In this document: piece after piece, positions 24,501-34,959 of the stretch
How positions within the stretch are numbered: position 1 is the stretch's first letter
How the letters are laid out: each line of letters opens with the position of its first letter
Assembly: GCF_014529535.1 (NCBI RefSeq)
Contig: NW_023503374.1
Span: 6,386,001 to 6,450,000, forward strand
From: Bradysia coprophila
Taxonomy: Eukaryota; Arthropoda; Insecta; Diptera; Sciaridae
Length of the DNA: 64,000 bases
Direction: 5' to 3'
The notes under the pieces: model-generated
Seen by the model: the letters and a program-made list of their open reading frames with translations, nothing else
The model's database searches: none
What the model was told of the DNA's origin: nothing
Program-made: the position numbers and the translations under genes

Positions 24501-24734
24501 TTACGTTTAACAGCGGTAATTTATGTCGGTGGGAACACGCAAAAGATGGTATATTCCAATAGGAAGTAAATTCTCTGAGAAGAAACAAATTTAAAATCGT
24601 GTAACGAAACTGGATTCACTCCGTAAAAGGAATTTTTCAGTAAAACATTCGCCGTTGTGCACTCACTTTGCCCATATCTCTGATAACAATATTATGCATA
24701 CGGCCGCAACGATATTCAAATAGTTTATAAACAT
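21510..24734 (-). CDS. Secreted hyaluronidase (glycoside hydrolase family 56)
   Basis: GH56 enzymes hydrolyse hyaluronan/chondroitin; in insects they occur in saliva, venom and tissue. The exons are 24734-24667, 24574-24458, 22577-22086, 22027-21820, 21759-21671 and 21606-21510, giving 356 residues, a usual length. Exon 1 encodes a signal peptide (MFINYLNIVAAVCIILLSEIWA). The mature part follows the family: FTSYWNIPSFACSHRH, the RGDQISILYDPGLFP strand, catalytic Asp127 and Glu129 in VIDFESWRP, then WGYYGLPFCFN, and GADGLILWGAWNDI at the C-terminal side. All exon phases fit. Intron 2 (22578-24457) is 1.88 kb and holds two inverted-repeat elements; the others are 58-92 nt. Confidence 0.95.
22944..23083. 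mobile_element. Foldback with GTGCCTATATTCGCG ends in hyaluronidase intron 2
   Basis: CAGTGCCTATATTCGCGAAA and its mirror bound a 140-bp block. The centre is a run of AATTTTCGTGA/TCACGAAAATT words in both orientations, so the whole block can fold on itself. Confidence 0.75.
23237..23784. mobile_element. TIR element with ATAGTATATTAC..GGGTGCTGCGG ends
   Basis: Inverted ends of about 100 bp: the left arm runs from AATAGTATATTACATTGGGT through GCTGCGGAGGTAGTTCATTACA to the GTGTTTAAGC region. The right arm mirrors it and ends at 23784. A third, partial copy of the same arm sits inside (about 23521-23600). Two GC-rich islands (CCGAGCCGAAGGCGAG and mirror) lie in the middle. No transposase is visible. 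The GGGTGCTGCGG end is shared with the METTL9 intron palindrome (42379-43706), and ATAGTATATTAC with 39012-39192. Confidence 0.78.
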
Positions 24735-27700
24735 TGCACAGTTATGAAACCGACAACCGAACAAAACAATACACTGAACACAAGAAATAGAAAATCAGTT
24801 TCTTAATATTACAATCTTCGTCTCAAACAAATCAAACGAGCAAAGCTGCAAAACAAAAATCACTGCCGCTGTTACGATTTTCCACGGTGGATTAAATATA
24901 ATGAAATTGTTTGGTATATTATGTCTATTGTGCAGACTTCCAACAGCACCTAACAAACAATTCCGAATAAAAAAAAATGAAACAATATCAAGAAGTTGAA
25001 TAACAACAACACCATACACAGCACCGTGGTGTGTAATCGCGACTTTTAACAGTGAATGGCTTTTTTAGAGGTATATGGCGAAAAGCTCATCGCTCGGTTG
25101 TTTTTGTTTATATATTATTGTTGTACCTGTTGAGTACTCACTCAGCAATAAGAAATATTTTTTTATTCGCGACATTATATATCAATTTCGTTTGATAGTC
25201 AGAAAAATTAGAGGTACAGTAAATCACTAAAGTTCAACACACAACGACGACGCTTCGTGTTTGAAAAAGTAAATGGGAAAACATTTTTTATTTTCGTATT
25301 TTAATATTTTTGTTAAAGTTTTCTGTGAATTAAGTTACCTTGTATTGGTTCAAGGACTTTCCATTAAAAAAAAAATTATTTCAAATTGAAATATGAAAGA
25401 GTTTTCTATATTTTATATAGTTAGAGCTCTTCGTTGACATTATATGTATTTATATGGAGACGACGGAGATAATTTATTGTACAGCCAGAATGCTATTTAG
25501 ATTGCAGACTTTGATTAAAGTAATTAATTGCTGTCTTCATGTCACTTAGAATTTTAATTGACATTTTTGGTTAACATGCGGAAAATTCAATTAAATTTTT
25601 CGCTAACGACAAATAATAACCAATCGACTAGTCAAATTCAATTCAATAAGAGATCAGCTCTCGCTTGGGCTAACGAAGTAATAGATTTTGGATAAAATGC
25701 TAAACAACAGATCAATAGATAAGACACATAATCACTACATGGCGCTCGAACGCTCTTAAATCTTCCTCATTCAACAAATGTTTTAAAAATTGAAATGGAA
25801 AATACGGCGTCGGTTTTCATTTCGAGAGTGTTGCTGTGGCCAGATCGTAGAGAGAGCAACAAGTCACCCGAGAAAATGGCATCAACATAATACTACATCG
25901 ATTTAATGTAACATTAAAAATTGGATATTTAAACAGAACTTGATACAAAACTAACTTGCTTAGACAGATTGAAGCGAGTCAAACAGGAAAATAAGACTGT
26001 CTGCAGGGCGTTTAAAGCAGGGGATGAGTGACAGGACGTTTGAATGATTTTGATTAATATATAGAAGTTTCCAAGGTAAGTATAGACTACAACAAAAATT
26101 AAATCTATAAAATTCTTCTCTCCCTAATTGTGCATTTGTATATGATATGTATGTATTGCCTACAAGAAGAAAATTATCGGAAAAAACAAATTCAAACCCA
26201 GTCCAATTAAATTTTATGCTTTTCAATCACGCTATCAAGATTTTCTTAACGTTAGGGTAAGAGAATGTTTTTGGTAAAATGCTGACAATGCGGAAATGGC
26301 AAGAATTCGATTAGTCATACTTATATTATGGTATTAAGGCTACTTCTTGTAATTGTAACTGATTAATATACAATTTAACCTGTTACGAACAGATATCATC
26401 TGTTATCTATAATGACGGCGGGACAAACGACAATATCTGACTATGCGGCCTTAAATAGCAAAAGGCAGGTGTAAAGAAATGAAGTAAAAAATGTGAAATC
26501 AATCTATTGAAAATACTTTGATCAAATGAAGTAATAGATCCAATTTCTTGTTGATTGTGTAGCTTGTATTCCAGACCGAACGAAACTCTTGTTTATCAAA
26601 AGTAATTTATTGTCCCGTGTATTCGACCGTTTGACCAGTCATATTCATGGCTAAACAATGAAATTACAATAAACATCGTAATAGATCCGATAGTAAAACT
26701 GCTGATATGCTTGCTCTCTGTGAAAGGTTGACCACGAGTATGAATAGCAGCAATCGAAATGACTCTCATTGTGTCATCCCGAAATTAGGTATCTCTATTT
26801 TGCTAGACTTAAAATTAATAATCCTTCCGCATTAAGTACAATGTTCACGTATCCTGTCACAAGATAGGGAAAAAGGAACATACCAATCAGTACATGTCTA
26901 GATCTTCAACTATAATTTTTTCCGTTTAACATAGATTCATTTAGTCATGTTTTGTTCATGATGCCATGACAATGTAGTACCTGAAAAAAAAAACACATTT
27001 GCATATCGAGTTCATTGTTTTAATGACGTGCAACAGCAAACTTCCGACCGTTGGTTGGTTGCATTAAACTCATATCACATGATCATCAAATTTCATTAGT
27101 TTTTCTGCTGAATAGCATCACTATCTTATATGATTTCGTTGGGTTCGACTCGTGCTGGTTGTTTTCCTAATCAATAGTTTGAATTAGAACGATGCTGATG
27201 CCTCTTTAAATTCTCATAAACAAATTTCTCATTTAATTTTATTTATTGAATCCAAACAGAGATTTCGTAAGATTTCGCGCGGTATGTTTGGGTGCATATA
27301 AGAGCAACGTTGTAGAATTGCTCAAAAGGTTCGTTACATGCAAATATTTTGGTTAAATGTTTCGTTATTTTCGTTTGGTTTATTTTTTATTTTATTTTTA
27401 AATTTTGTTTAGCTCATTTGACGATTTATGTTGAAGCAATTAAGTAAAATAACGTGTACTTGACATGGACGTTTTGATAACGCGTTTACGGTTTGAATAT
27501 TTTATAACTGAAACGAATGATCTAATTTTCTTTCAGAATGAAATGGTTTTAAGTGGAAATTTGTTTGTTTTGATTTAATTTTATTGATTACGTCGTCGGC
27601 GCTTTCAGTTGGCTATTATATTGTCGCTCTAGTCTCTTTTAAGGGTAATAAAACATTTTTACTTTATTTGTTAATTTACTTCAGAACCGCCACCATTCAC

Positions 27701-30441
27701 TGATAAGAATGAATGATTTTAAAATAAAATTTCGTTTTTTATATACTTTTAAAATGGTTGTACTCATTTTGGCCATTCAGGTTTCAAAACCATACTTTGG
27801 CCTGATCTAAATTTTATTAAATGGCATGAACTCATGCCTAAATAGTCAAATAATTCATTCAGCCACGGTGATAAATTAAAACGAAATGATCTACCGAAAA
27901 AGGTAGAGAAACGAAATCATTCCATAAGCAGGAATAATTGCTAACACATTGCGCCTATCATCTTCCTTTCAACAGCAGAAAATAATGGCCATTGAATAGT
28001 TGGTGTTGTTAGACAAGTGTAAAACTTCAAACACTTAACCAGACACTCGATATTGAAGTAGTACAATGATCGTCAATAAAATGGTGAATTTTATAAACAG
28101 ATGTTGACAACTAAAACTTGAATATTTGCTATAAGAAAATGTGAAGTGTTCGTTATTGGGTCTGGGTCAATAGAATGATTGTTTCAAGGCAAAGCCAAAT
28201 ATTCGATAAAGAGAAACAATTTCGATGGAACTGTTTGAGCAGATGTTTTCGTTTTATTTTTAGTTTTTCGTTGGAATATTCTTGACTGATGAGACAACGA
28301 ACGAAACCTAGAAAAAGTCGGCTAACTGGCCAGTGTTGTCTTATATGGAGCATAACGTGTGTTTAAACTAATGAAGTAAAAGATTTCACAGCAAATCAAT
28401 TTTTACCATAGAGTTACCTAGAGTCAGTGTGACCAGGAATTCAACGAAAAATCTTCTCATTGACATTTGCAGCGTAAAATATTTGATTCAATTTAATGTT
28501 TTGCAGTCTAAAAATGCATATTTCTTGTTTTCAATGGATTTGAAAATCAAATTCCAGGATTTTTAATTTTGTCTTCTAACGTGGGTGGCTTTTTTGAACT
28601 AAGCGTTGGTAATACATGAGTGTTAAGCAAACTCAAATGATTTCAAAATAGCTTCAAAGAATTGACAAATTTCGAATCGTATTTTCCGATTTAGATTGAT
28701 CATATTTCCATATCTGCCTGTGACAATGGATTTTTTTACGACCTGTAGCACAAGAACAGTGCTTATTATTGAAAATTATAATTCAATGATGACAGTATTA
28801 TTATCGGGTCTATTACTTCCATCGATCAAAGTATTTTGAATCGGTTGATTTCAAATCTTGTACTTCAATCTTTTTAACATGCATTTTACTATATAAAGGA
28901 CCATTATACTCATAGCTTGTCATTATTTTTGTTGTCGTTATTGATAACAGATGAATAGTCGTACGAGGGTTGCCTTTTATATTTCTGGCCTAGGGCATTT
29001 CTAGTGTTTTCATATGCTTGTCACTATGCTAGCAGATAACTTTAGACCTTTTTAGGAAGAACTACATTTATGACAGCCATGAGATGTTCTCCGGTCTAGT
29101 CACAGGAGCCCTTCTGACAGAGGTCTTCACTTGATTGGGAATTTCGGGAAAAATGTGTAGCATCGGGTACTTTTAGTGTTTTTTGATGCTAGCGACTATG
29201 CTAGCAGATAACTTTGAACCTTTCTAAGAGAAACTATCAAAAGGGAGCAATAATTTTTTATTTTTTTTATTTTTTTTTTATTTGGTCTAATCACAAAAGC
29301 CCTAATATCATAGGTCATCTTCTATGGGAACCTCGGGTCAAATTTTCATATTGCCACCATTGGGACATGGATTGTGGTAGATCTTCGAATGTTGGTGTTT
29401 GGAGTGGTATTGACGTAGTCTCCCTGTAGCACTATGTTTGGTTCCACCAAGCAACCCCATTTGACTGGAGTAAAAAAAAAACATTTTGTGTGAAAATTTA
29501 AGAAAATTTGTGAAGGTCTATGAGAAAAGGGCTCCTGTGACTACACGAAAGACACTTTTTGTTGTCATTGTGGTAGTTTGCCCTACAAAGGTCAAACCTT
29601 GTCTGCTTACACAGTAACTAGCACATTAAAACGCTAGAAGTGCCCTAGGCCAGAAATATAAAAGGCAACTCTCGTATGTAACAAGTTTAAGAATTAAAAA
29701 TTGCATTGACATGGTTACACTGTAGTAACTCAATATGACATAAGCAATATTCTACTATTATGCTAGGTGCTTTGCCCATATGGATGCGCTTTGCCAGTAA
29801 TGATCTCTGAATTTAAATTTTTCACAGAAGGAGAGGTAAACAAAGGATTGGTTGGATGTAGAATTTATGTCGCTCTGTTTTCTGTCGTATTCGTGGAGAA
29901 TCGCAAACAAACATGCACTTTGCATCACGACTTAATAATCTAATTTAGAAATATATTTAAGTTAAGCTCAAAGGACGTACATTCACTTCTCAATTTAATG
30001 TTTAAGTTTGAAGCGATGGTGTCGCATCAATAAATATGTATGCTGACTTTATAAGACAATAAACTGTCGTATCTGCAATAAATTCCTATCGACTTACATG
30101 TTTACCTTTGTCAATTATGGTATGTAACTAGAATATCATTTAGTAACACATGTGACCCTAAAACAGACTACATCACACACTTTTTTGTATTCCATCCACC
30201 CACTCACGCTATAGTGCGACACTAATTCATACAATTATCGATTAAAGTGTACCTCCCATTGATTTCAAATTCGAAAAGAAATTCAAAGATAACAAAATTG
30301 TATACTGAACCAAAGGTATAAAGACATTTACGCAAGTAACATCGGTGTGCAGTTGTTGAAGGGATTTTTGTTTAATACATCATTGAATCAACCGGTTTAC
30401 GGAGTATAACGTAATTCATAATTAATTATTTACTGCTCGCT
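24735..30441. other. Gene-poor 5.7-kb interval
   Basis: No frame here shows a recognisable domain, and long open frames are absent. It contains one Tc1/mariner-like MITE (28961-29684) and scattered copies of a GAAGTAATAGAT-like word (25674, 26528, about 28371, and reversed near 28806). It may include distal promoters of the hyaluronidase and PLA2 genes, which point away from each other. Confidence 0.55.
28961..29684. mobile_element. Tc1/mariner-like non-autonomous element
   Basis: The left end TACGAGGGTTGCCTTTTATA, continuing TTTCTGGCCTAGGGCA, is mirrored at the right end (TGCCCTAGGCCAGAAATATA..CAACTCTCGTA). TA dinucleotides at both borders fit a TA target duplication, as in Tc1/mariner. The interior has sub-repeats (CTATGCTAGCAGATAACTTT twice) but no transposase frame. 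Confidence 0.75.
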
Positions 30442-31144
30442 ATGAGAACTGTTCGAGTAATTAGCATATTTTGTCTCATATTTTGTAAATATTGTCTATT
30501 GGTAAACGGGAAACAATTGTTTAAAGAAACAGTTACGTTCGAAAATGATGATGTACCGACAAGGGCGAAACCGATTGACGAAAGAATTAATTTAAGTTTT
30601 CCTGGTTGGTGAACGCTTTCATTTGAAATAAAATATTTTTGCTTACTTAGCAAAAGGAATTAATAAAATCTCTAAATCGTCAGGTACCAAATGGTGTGGC
30701 CCCGGCAATACAGCCAGCGGTTACGATGATCTTGGTGATCTATTTCTAACAGATAGTTGCTGTCGAGCCCACGATCACTGTGATAGTATCGCCTCCGGCG
30801 AATCCAAAAACAACCTAACTAATAACGATTTCTTCACGAAATTGCATTGTGACTGTGACAAAGAGTTTTATCTGTGTCTGCACGACGTCAATTCGACGAC
30901 ATCGAATCAAATTGGGAAAATTTACTTCGGTCTACGAAATGAATGCTATCGTGACGAGTATCCGATTGTTAAGTGTGTGGAATATGATATGGCGCTGTTT
31001 GTGCGAAGGTGCTATCGTTACCTGCTAGATGACAGCAAACCGAAACTCTATCAATGGTTCGATTTACCTTTGTATAACGGAAAGTATGGTGATGATTTTT
31101 GGCGGTCTCTGGGTAGGTCGTCGAAGAATGGAAATGCAATTTAA
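30442..31144 (+). CDS. Secreted phospholipase A2, group III (bee-venom type fold)
   Basis: Hydrolyses the sn-2 ester of phospholipids in a calcium-dependent way, outside the cell. The exons are 30442-30604 and 30684-31144, giving 207 residues. A signal peptide (VISIFCLIFCKYCLLVNG) is followed by a propeptide-like stretch. The mature domain then starts with the Ca-binding loop (GTKWCGPGN, about 55-63). The catalytic motif CCRAHDHC has His84 and Asp85, and further conserved cysteines occur in LHCDCDKEF and CYRDEYPIVKC. The intron falls exactly in the codon before the Thr-Lys-Trp-Cys loop. A polyadenylation signal AATAAA lies at 31187-31192. The family is widespread in insects outside venom glands, so no toxin role should be assumed. 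Confidence 0.95.
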
Positions 31145-32216
31145 TTTCACTACAAAAGGTTGGTTGCTCTATTGATCTTACAGTTGAATAAATGCAGATT
31201 GTTTTTGAAGTTTTCCTAATTTTTCTTGGTGTGATTTATGTTTAGCATTGAACGTTTCGGCTGTAAAGATTTCGATGAATTTTAATAGTTTGAATGTACT
31301 CGTACAAAGTAATAAAGATAGTAGGTGGTCTATCTACCTGACACAGACGACAAGGAACGAGGTATACTTCCTTTGAATTAAGTGTTCTTGATCCAAATGT
31401 TGAAACAGAATCTTTTACTTCATTAGTCTTAACATTAACTTTGCTATAAAAGATCTCATTAGTCAGAAGATAATGCCTACATTTTATTGAGATCAGGTCA
31501 TTAACAGATGGAAACTACCAACGCACTGCACGAAAATTGTGCTGTCAAAAGGACTTTCAAAGTTTTTACGCAGCGAAATAATTATTCTAGAAGCTAATAT
31601 TTGAACTAGACTTTCTGCACAAAATTGGTGTCAAAATGAAGGTAAAGATGCTCAATGACCAATGTAATTGGAAAATAATATTTTCGTTGCCATGCCTGAC
31701 GAATCAATTTTTCAACTAAAACTTTATTTTTCAATTTTTACAAACTTGGCTCCAATATCAATTTGGACTTTCTACGATATGTGCCGCGACGGCAGAGATA
31801 GCGATACTAGGTCTACCCTTGTTTTTCGCATCGGGCATAGCACTGTCAAGCCCGATGCCATTGTATGAAAAAAAAACAACTTTGATCGGTTCAGTCCTCT
31901 ATTTGAGTGACGTCAAAGTCAGCTTCGGTGCGAGACAGTGCGTTAGATAGGGGGCCGTGCCTAGTTTTTTGAACGTTGCGATTTGGCAACGAACCAAATG
32001 CAACATTAGAGCTCACCCATAGCACAAGGCTATTAGGCTAACACATTTTCACTCGTTTATTGAAAAACTAAAAATGCAAACTCCTTTCTTGAATTTATTG
32101 GAAAGCCGTAACGAGACATTGAAAACAAAATTGCTCAATTTTACAGGACGTTTTGAATGCCTAAAAATAGCCCCAGCTGAAATGCCTCTAAACATCAATC
32201 TAATAAAATCCAACAA
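31145..32216. other. Intergenic between PLA2 and LINE insertion
   Basis: Beyond the PLA2 polyadenylation signal I see no gene. A reversed 19-bp word (ACTAATGAAGTAAAAGATT in the minus direction, near 31407-31425) also occurs forward near 28367. The ACAACAACAAACAG segment at the right edge is where the LINE-associated direct repeat begins. Confidence 0.5.
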
Positions 32217-33888
32217 AACAACAACAAACAGAGCTATCGCTCTTCTCTTACCCTTACCCATGGATTGCGTGAAGCAAACATACAGACAAATAAACTGTTT
32301 CGACCTCGAACAAGAACGGCGGTCTCACACTTGCATGGTCTAGCCTTCTTCAGTCGTTTCCGTTGCGTTGAGACAGCAGTAGATTTTCGGTTGAACAAGT
32401 TTTTTTTAGACAAATTACCATCATGCGATGGAAAGAGAAGGGTGTTAATGGAACACGCTACTTTGAAAAATCCCAAACGCGTAGCAAAGAAAGAAAACCG
32501 TCCAAATCTCACCTCACGTCACACGAGTCACCATCTGGAGTACCACCTGGCAGCTCACTGGGACCGTTGATGTTCACCGTCTTCATCGATGACTTGGTCG
32601 TCGTGGTACGATTTGCACATATGCTATTGTTTGCTGATGACATGAAATTGGCGTCGATCATAAGTGACTTTCAAGATACGCTTAAAATGCAACGAGATAT
32701 CGACAATGTGATCAGCTGGAATGAGACAAATCGTCTTCAATTCAGCAACGACAAATGCCACATATTCAGCGCATACCGTAGCGAATCAAGTTTTATCCAA
32801 GTCAACTACACAATAGGTAATCACGTCGTCGAAAGAGTTGAAGAAATCACTGATCTTGGCGTTCGTTTCAACAAGTGGTATCATCCTGGACATCACATAG
32901 AACAGATGACGATGAAAGCTCGGCAGATGGTTGGTTGCATTAAACACTTTTCAAATGGAAACTTCACAAAAGAAACACAACGGATACTTTACATGGCATA
33001 TGTACGATCACGCCTTGAATATGCATCGACTATTTGGAACCCATCTGCACAAGTTTACATTGATGACATCGAATCCATACAGAAACAATTCGTGATTTAC
33101 TTATTGGAAAGCCGGATCAATGCGACGACTTACAGACTAGCACCGTACGAAGATCGATGTAAACAACTTGGACTGCAAAATTTGGAAAAGCGACGAACAG
33201 TAGCGGATGCCACGCTTGCCTTCGACATATTCAAGGGCAACATTATTGACGATATAATTTCACCGAAATTCATACGAAATGAGAGTGCCTACAATCTACG
33301 AGATTCTACGCTACAACTGCTGGTTGAACCAAGATTTTCGAGCGTGTACTTATCAAATCAACCTATCGTGAAACTTATCAAACTGATCAATGGACACAAG
33401 GCAACAGTGAACGGGTCTGTCAGCAGGGCGGTTTTTAAAATTGAAATTATGAAGGAACTTAACATGAATTATGGCGAACTGTGATATATTTGTGATAATG
33501 TGAAATTGTTATTGTATTTTGTATTCTAATTGTAATTTAATATTCAGCCAGTTTTTGGCGGTGGAATAAAATTCATTCATTCAACAACAACAAACAGAGC
33601 TATCGCTCTTCCCTTACCCTTACCCATGGATTGCGTGAAGCAAACGTACAGACAAATAAACTGTTTCGACCTCGAACAACAACGGCGGTCTCACACTTGC
33701 ATGGTCTAGCCTTCTTTAGTCGTTTCCGTTGCGTTGAGACTGCAGTAGATTTTCGGTTGAACAAGTTTTTTAGACAGATTACCATCATGCGATGGAAAGA
33801 GAAGGGTGTTAATGGAACACGCTACTTTGAAAAATCCCAAACGCGTAGCAAAGAAAGAAAACCGTCCAAATCTCACCTCACGTCACAC
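32217..33888 (+). mobile_element. 5'-truncated non-LTR retrotransposon flanked by ~308-bp direct repeats
   Basis: Copies of a 306-308-bp sequence lie at 32217-32524 and 33583-33888, about 97% identical (seven or eight substitutions plus a T-run length change). Between them is a retrotransposon tail of 1,058 bp. Its 3' end reads GGAATAAAATTCATTCATTC, a short simple-repeat end as in several LINE clades. At the other end the element starts abruptly inside the reverse transcriptase domain. The layout is that of a LINE insertion with an unusually long target-site duplication; an independent local duplication would be the alternative. Confidence 0.8.
32525..33484 (+). CDS. Reverse transcriptase fragment (non-LTR, C-terminal part)
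   Basis: The open frame (319 codons within the element) starts at the GVPPGSSLGPLMF motif, passes the catalytic LLFADDMKLA box (the FADD form) and continues through the thumb and C-terminal region. Family words include LGVRFNKWYHPGHHI, YVRSRLEYASTIWNP and RRTVADATLAFDIF. It ends at TGA (33482-33484). Palm motifs upstream, the endonuclease and ORF1 are absent, so it cannot move by itself. No stop codon or frameshift interrupts it, so insertion is recent. It resembles the Jockey/CR1 group; the exact clade is not decided. The frame is open upstream into the flanking repeat only by chance. Confidence 0.9.
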   Translation, partial: ESPSGVPPGSSLGPLMFTVFIDDLVVVVRFAHMLLFADDMKLASIISDFQDTLKMQRDIDNVISWNETNRLQFSNDKCHIFSAYRSESSFIQVNYTIGNHVVERVEEITDLGVRFNKWYHPGHHIEQMTMKARQMVGCIKHFSNGNFTKETQRILYMAYVRSRLEYASTIWNPSAQVYIDDIESIQKQFVIYLLESRINATTYRLAPYEDRCKQLGLQNLEKRRTVADATLAFDIFKGNIIDDIISPKFIRNESAYNLRDSTLQLLVEPRFSSVYLSNQPIVKLIKLINGHKATVNGSVSRAVFKIEIMKELNMNYGEL

Positions 33889-34435
33889 AGTAAAAAACAA
33901 GAAAAATTCAACATCTCCTCTGTACTCACTCTACAATCCAGCCGTTATTCCAACTTTCACTCGGCAATTCGTTCGTTGACATTGCACGACAGTGCGTCGC
34001 ATCGGGTAATGTAATAATTTAGCATCGGTTTTAAACCGTGGCCTTCAGAAAGACTCATAGTGACTATGGCAGTTCTGGATCGAGCTGCAGGTCAGAAATT
34101 GGATCTTTATAATTCATCGAATTTTCAGAGTTTCTTTTGCGGATTATCAACAGAGGTTCTCAAGTATTTCTCATCGAAGGTCTGTCATTTGTTTCGATTT
34201 CCTGAAAAAAATCTCTTGTTCCCAAACTTACCCATCCAATTCTATTCACGCGCTGAAAAGGCTGTTGAATTTAAAAAAAAATAGCTGTAGAGCAGATTTC
34301 AACAGTTTAATAGCTCGTTCAAAAATCAAGTTCAATGAGTAAAAATTATATTTTTGTCTTTTTCATGGGCGATTGTTTTAACAAAAGAAATTTAATTTTA
34401 AATTCGCGAAAATTACGCTCGTACGAGCAGACTTA
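33889..34435. other. Intergenic between LINE and SUB1
   Basis: An open frame at 34060-34284 (+) has no recognisable domain and no support. Otherwise AT-rich DNA. Confidence 0.45.
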
Positions 34436-34959
34436 TTACTTCAAAACTTGGTTGACTTCATCGATGCTGTTGCAAAGGTTTTGCCATTGTTCGATGTTCA
34501 GTCCGATTCCCTTCTTCCCTGGCTTGACGTCACCTTTGGCATCCGTGTAATATTCACGTATGTTGATGTATGTCTTGCCCTTAAAGTCGCCAATCGTAAT
34601 GAATTTCTTGGAACCCAGTTCCCACGTTGGCTCCTTCTCTCCAGCGACTCGTAGACTATTGGTCTTCCCCTTTGCCGACTGATGTAAAAGCGACAGGTCA
34701 ATTCAACGTAAATCACTAACTAACGGAATTAGTATGGAAAAATCAACTTACTTCAACCGAAACATTTGCCGATTTCGATTTCGTTTTGGCATCTTTTCGT
34801 GGTGGCGGTGACTAGAAATTTACATGGACAGATTAATAGCAGCTGTCCTTTAGCCAGAAAACAAATCGAAAAACTTACACTGTCAGAGTCTGACGACGAC
34901 GATGACGATGCTGATTCTGATTCGGATAGCTTAGCCTTCTTTTTGTCCTTAGACGACAT
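34436..34959 (-). CDS. SUB1: RNA polymerase II transcriptional coactivator p15 (PC4)
   Basis: PC4 binds single-stranded DNA and stimulates activator-dependent RNA polymerase II transcription. The exons are 34959-34879, 34811-34752 and 34678-34436, giving 127 residues. The N-terminal serine/acidic tract (SESESASSSSSSDSDS, about 12-27) is the expected CK2-type regulatory tail, followed by a Lys-rich linker. The C-terminal half is the ssDNA-binding domain: WELGSKKFITIGDFKGKTYI, the KPGKKGIGL loop and a final helix (WQNLCNSIDEVNQVL). Length and order match the fly protein. The introns are 67 and 73 nt. Confidence 0.97.

Noticed and set aside
34060-34284. Possible small gene on the plus strand
   Set aside because: No domain, no splice partner and no conserved-looking composition.
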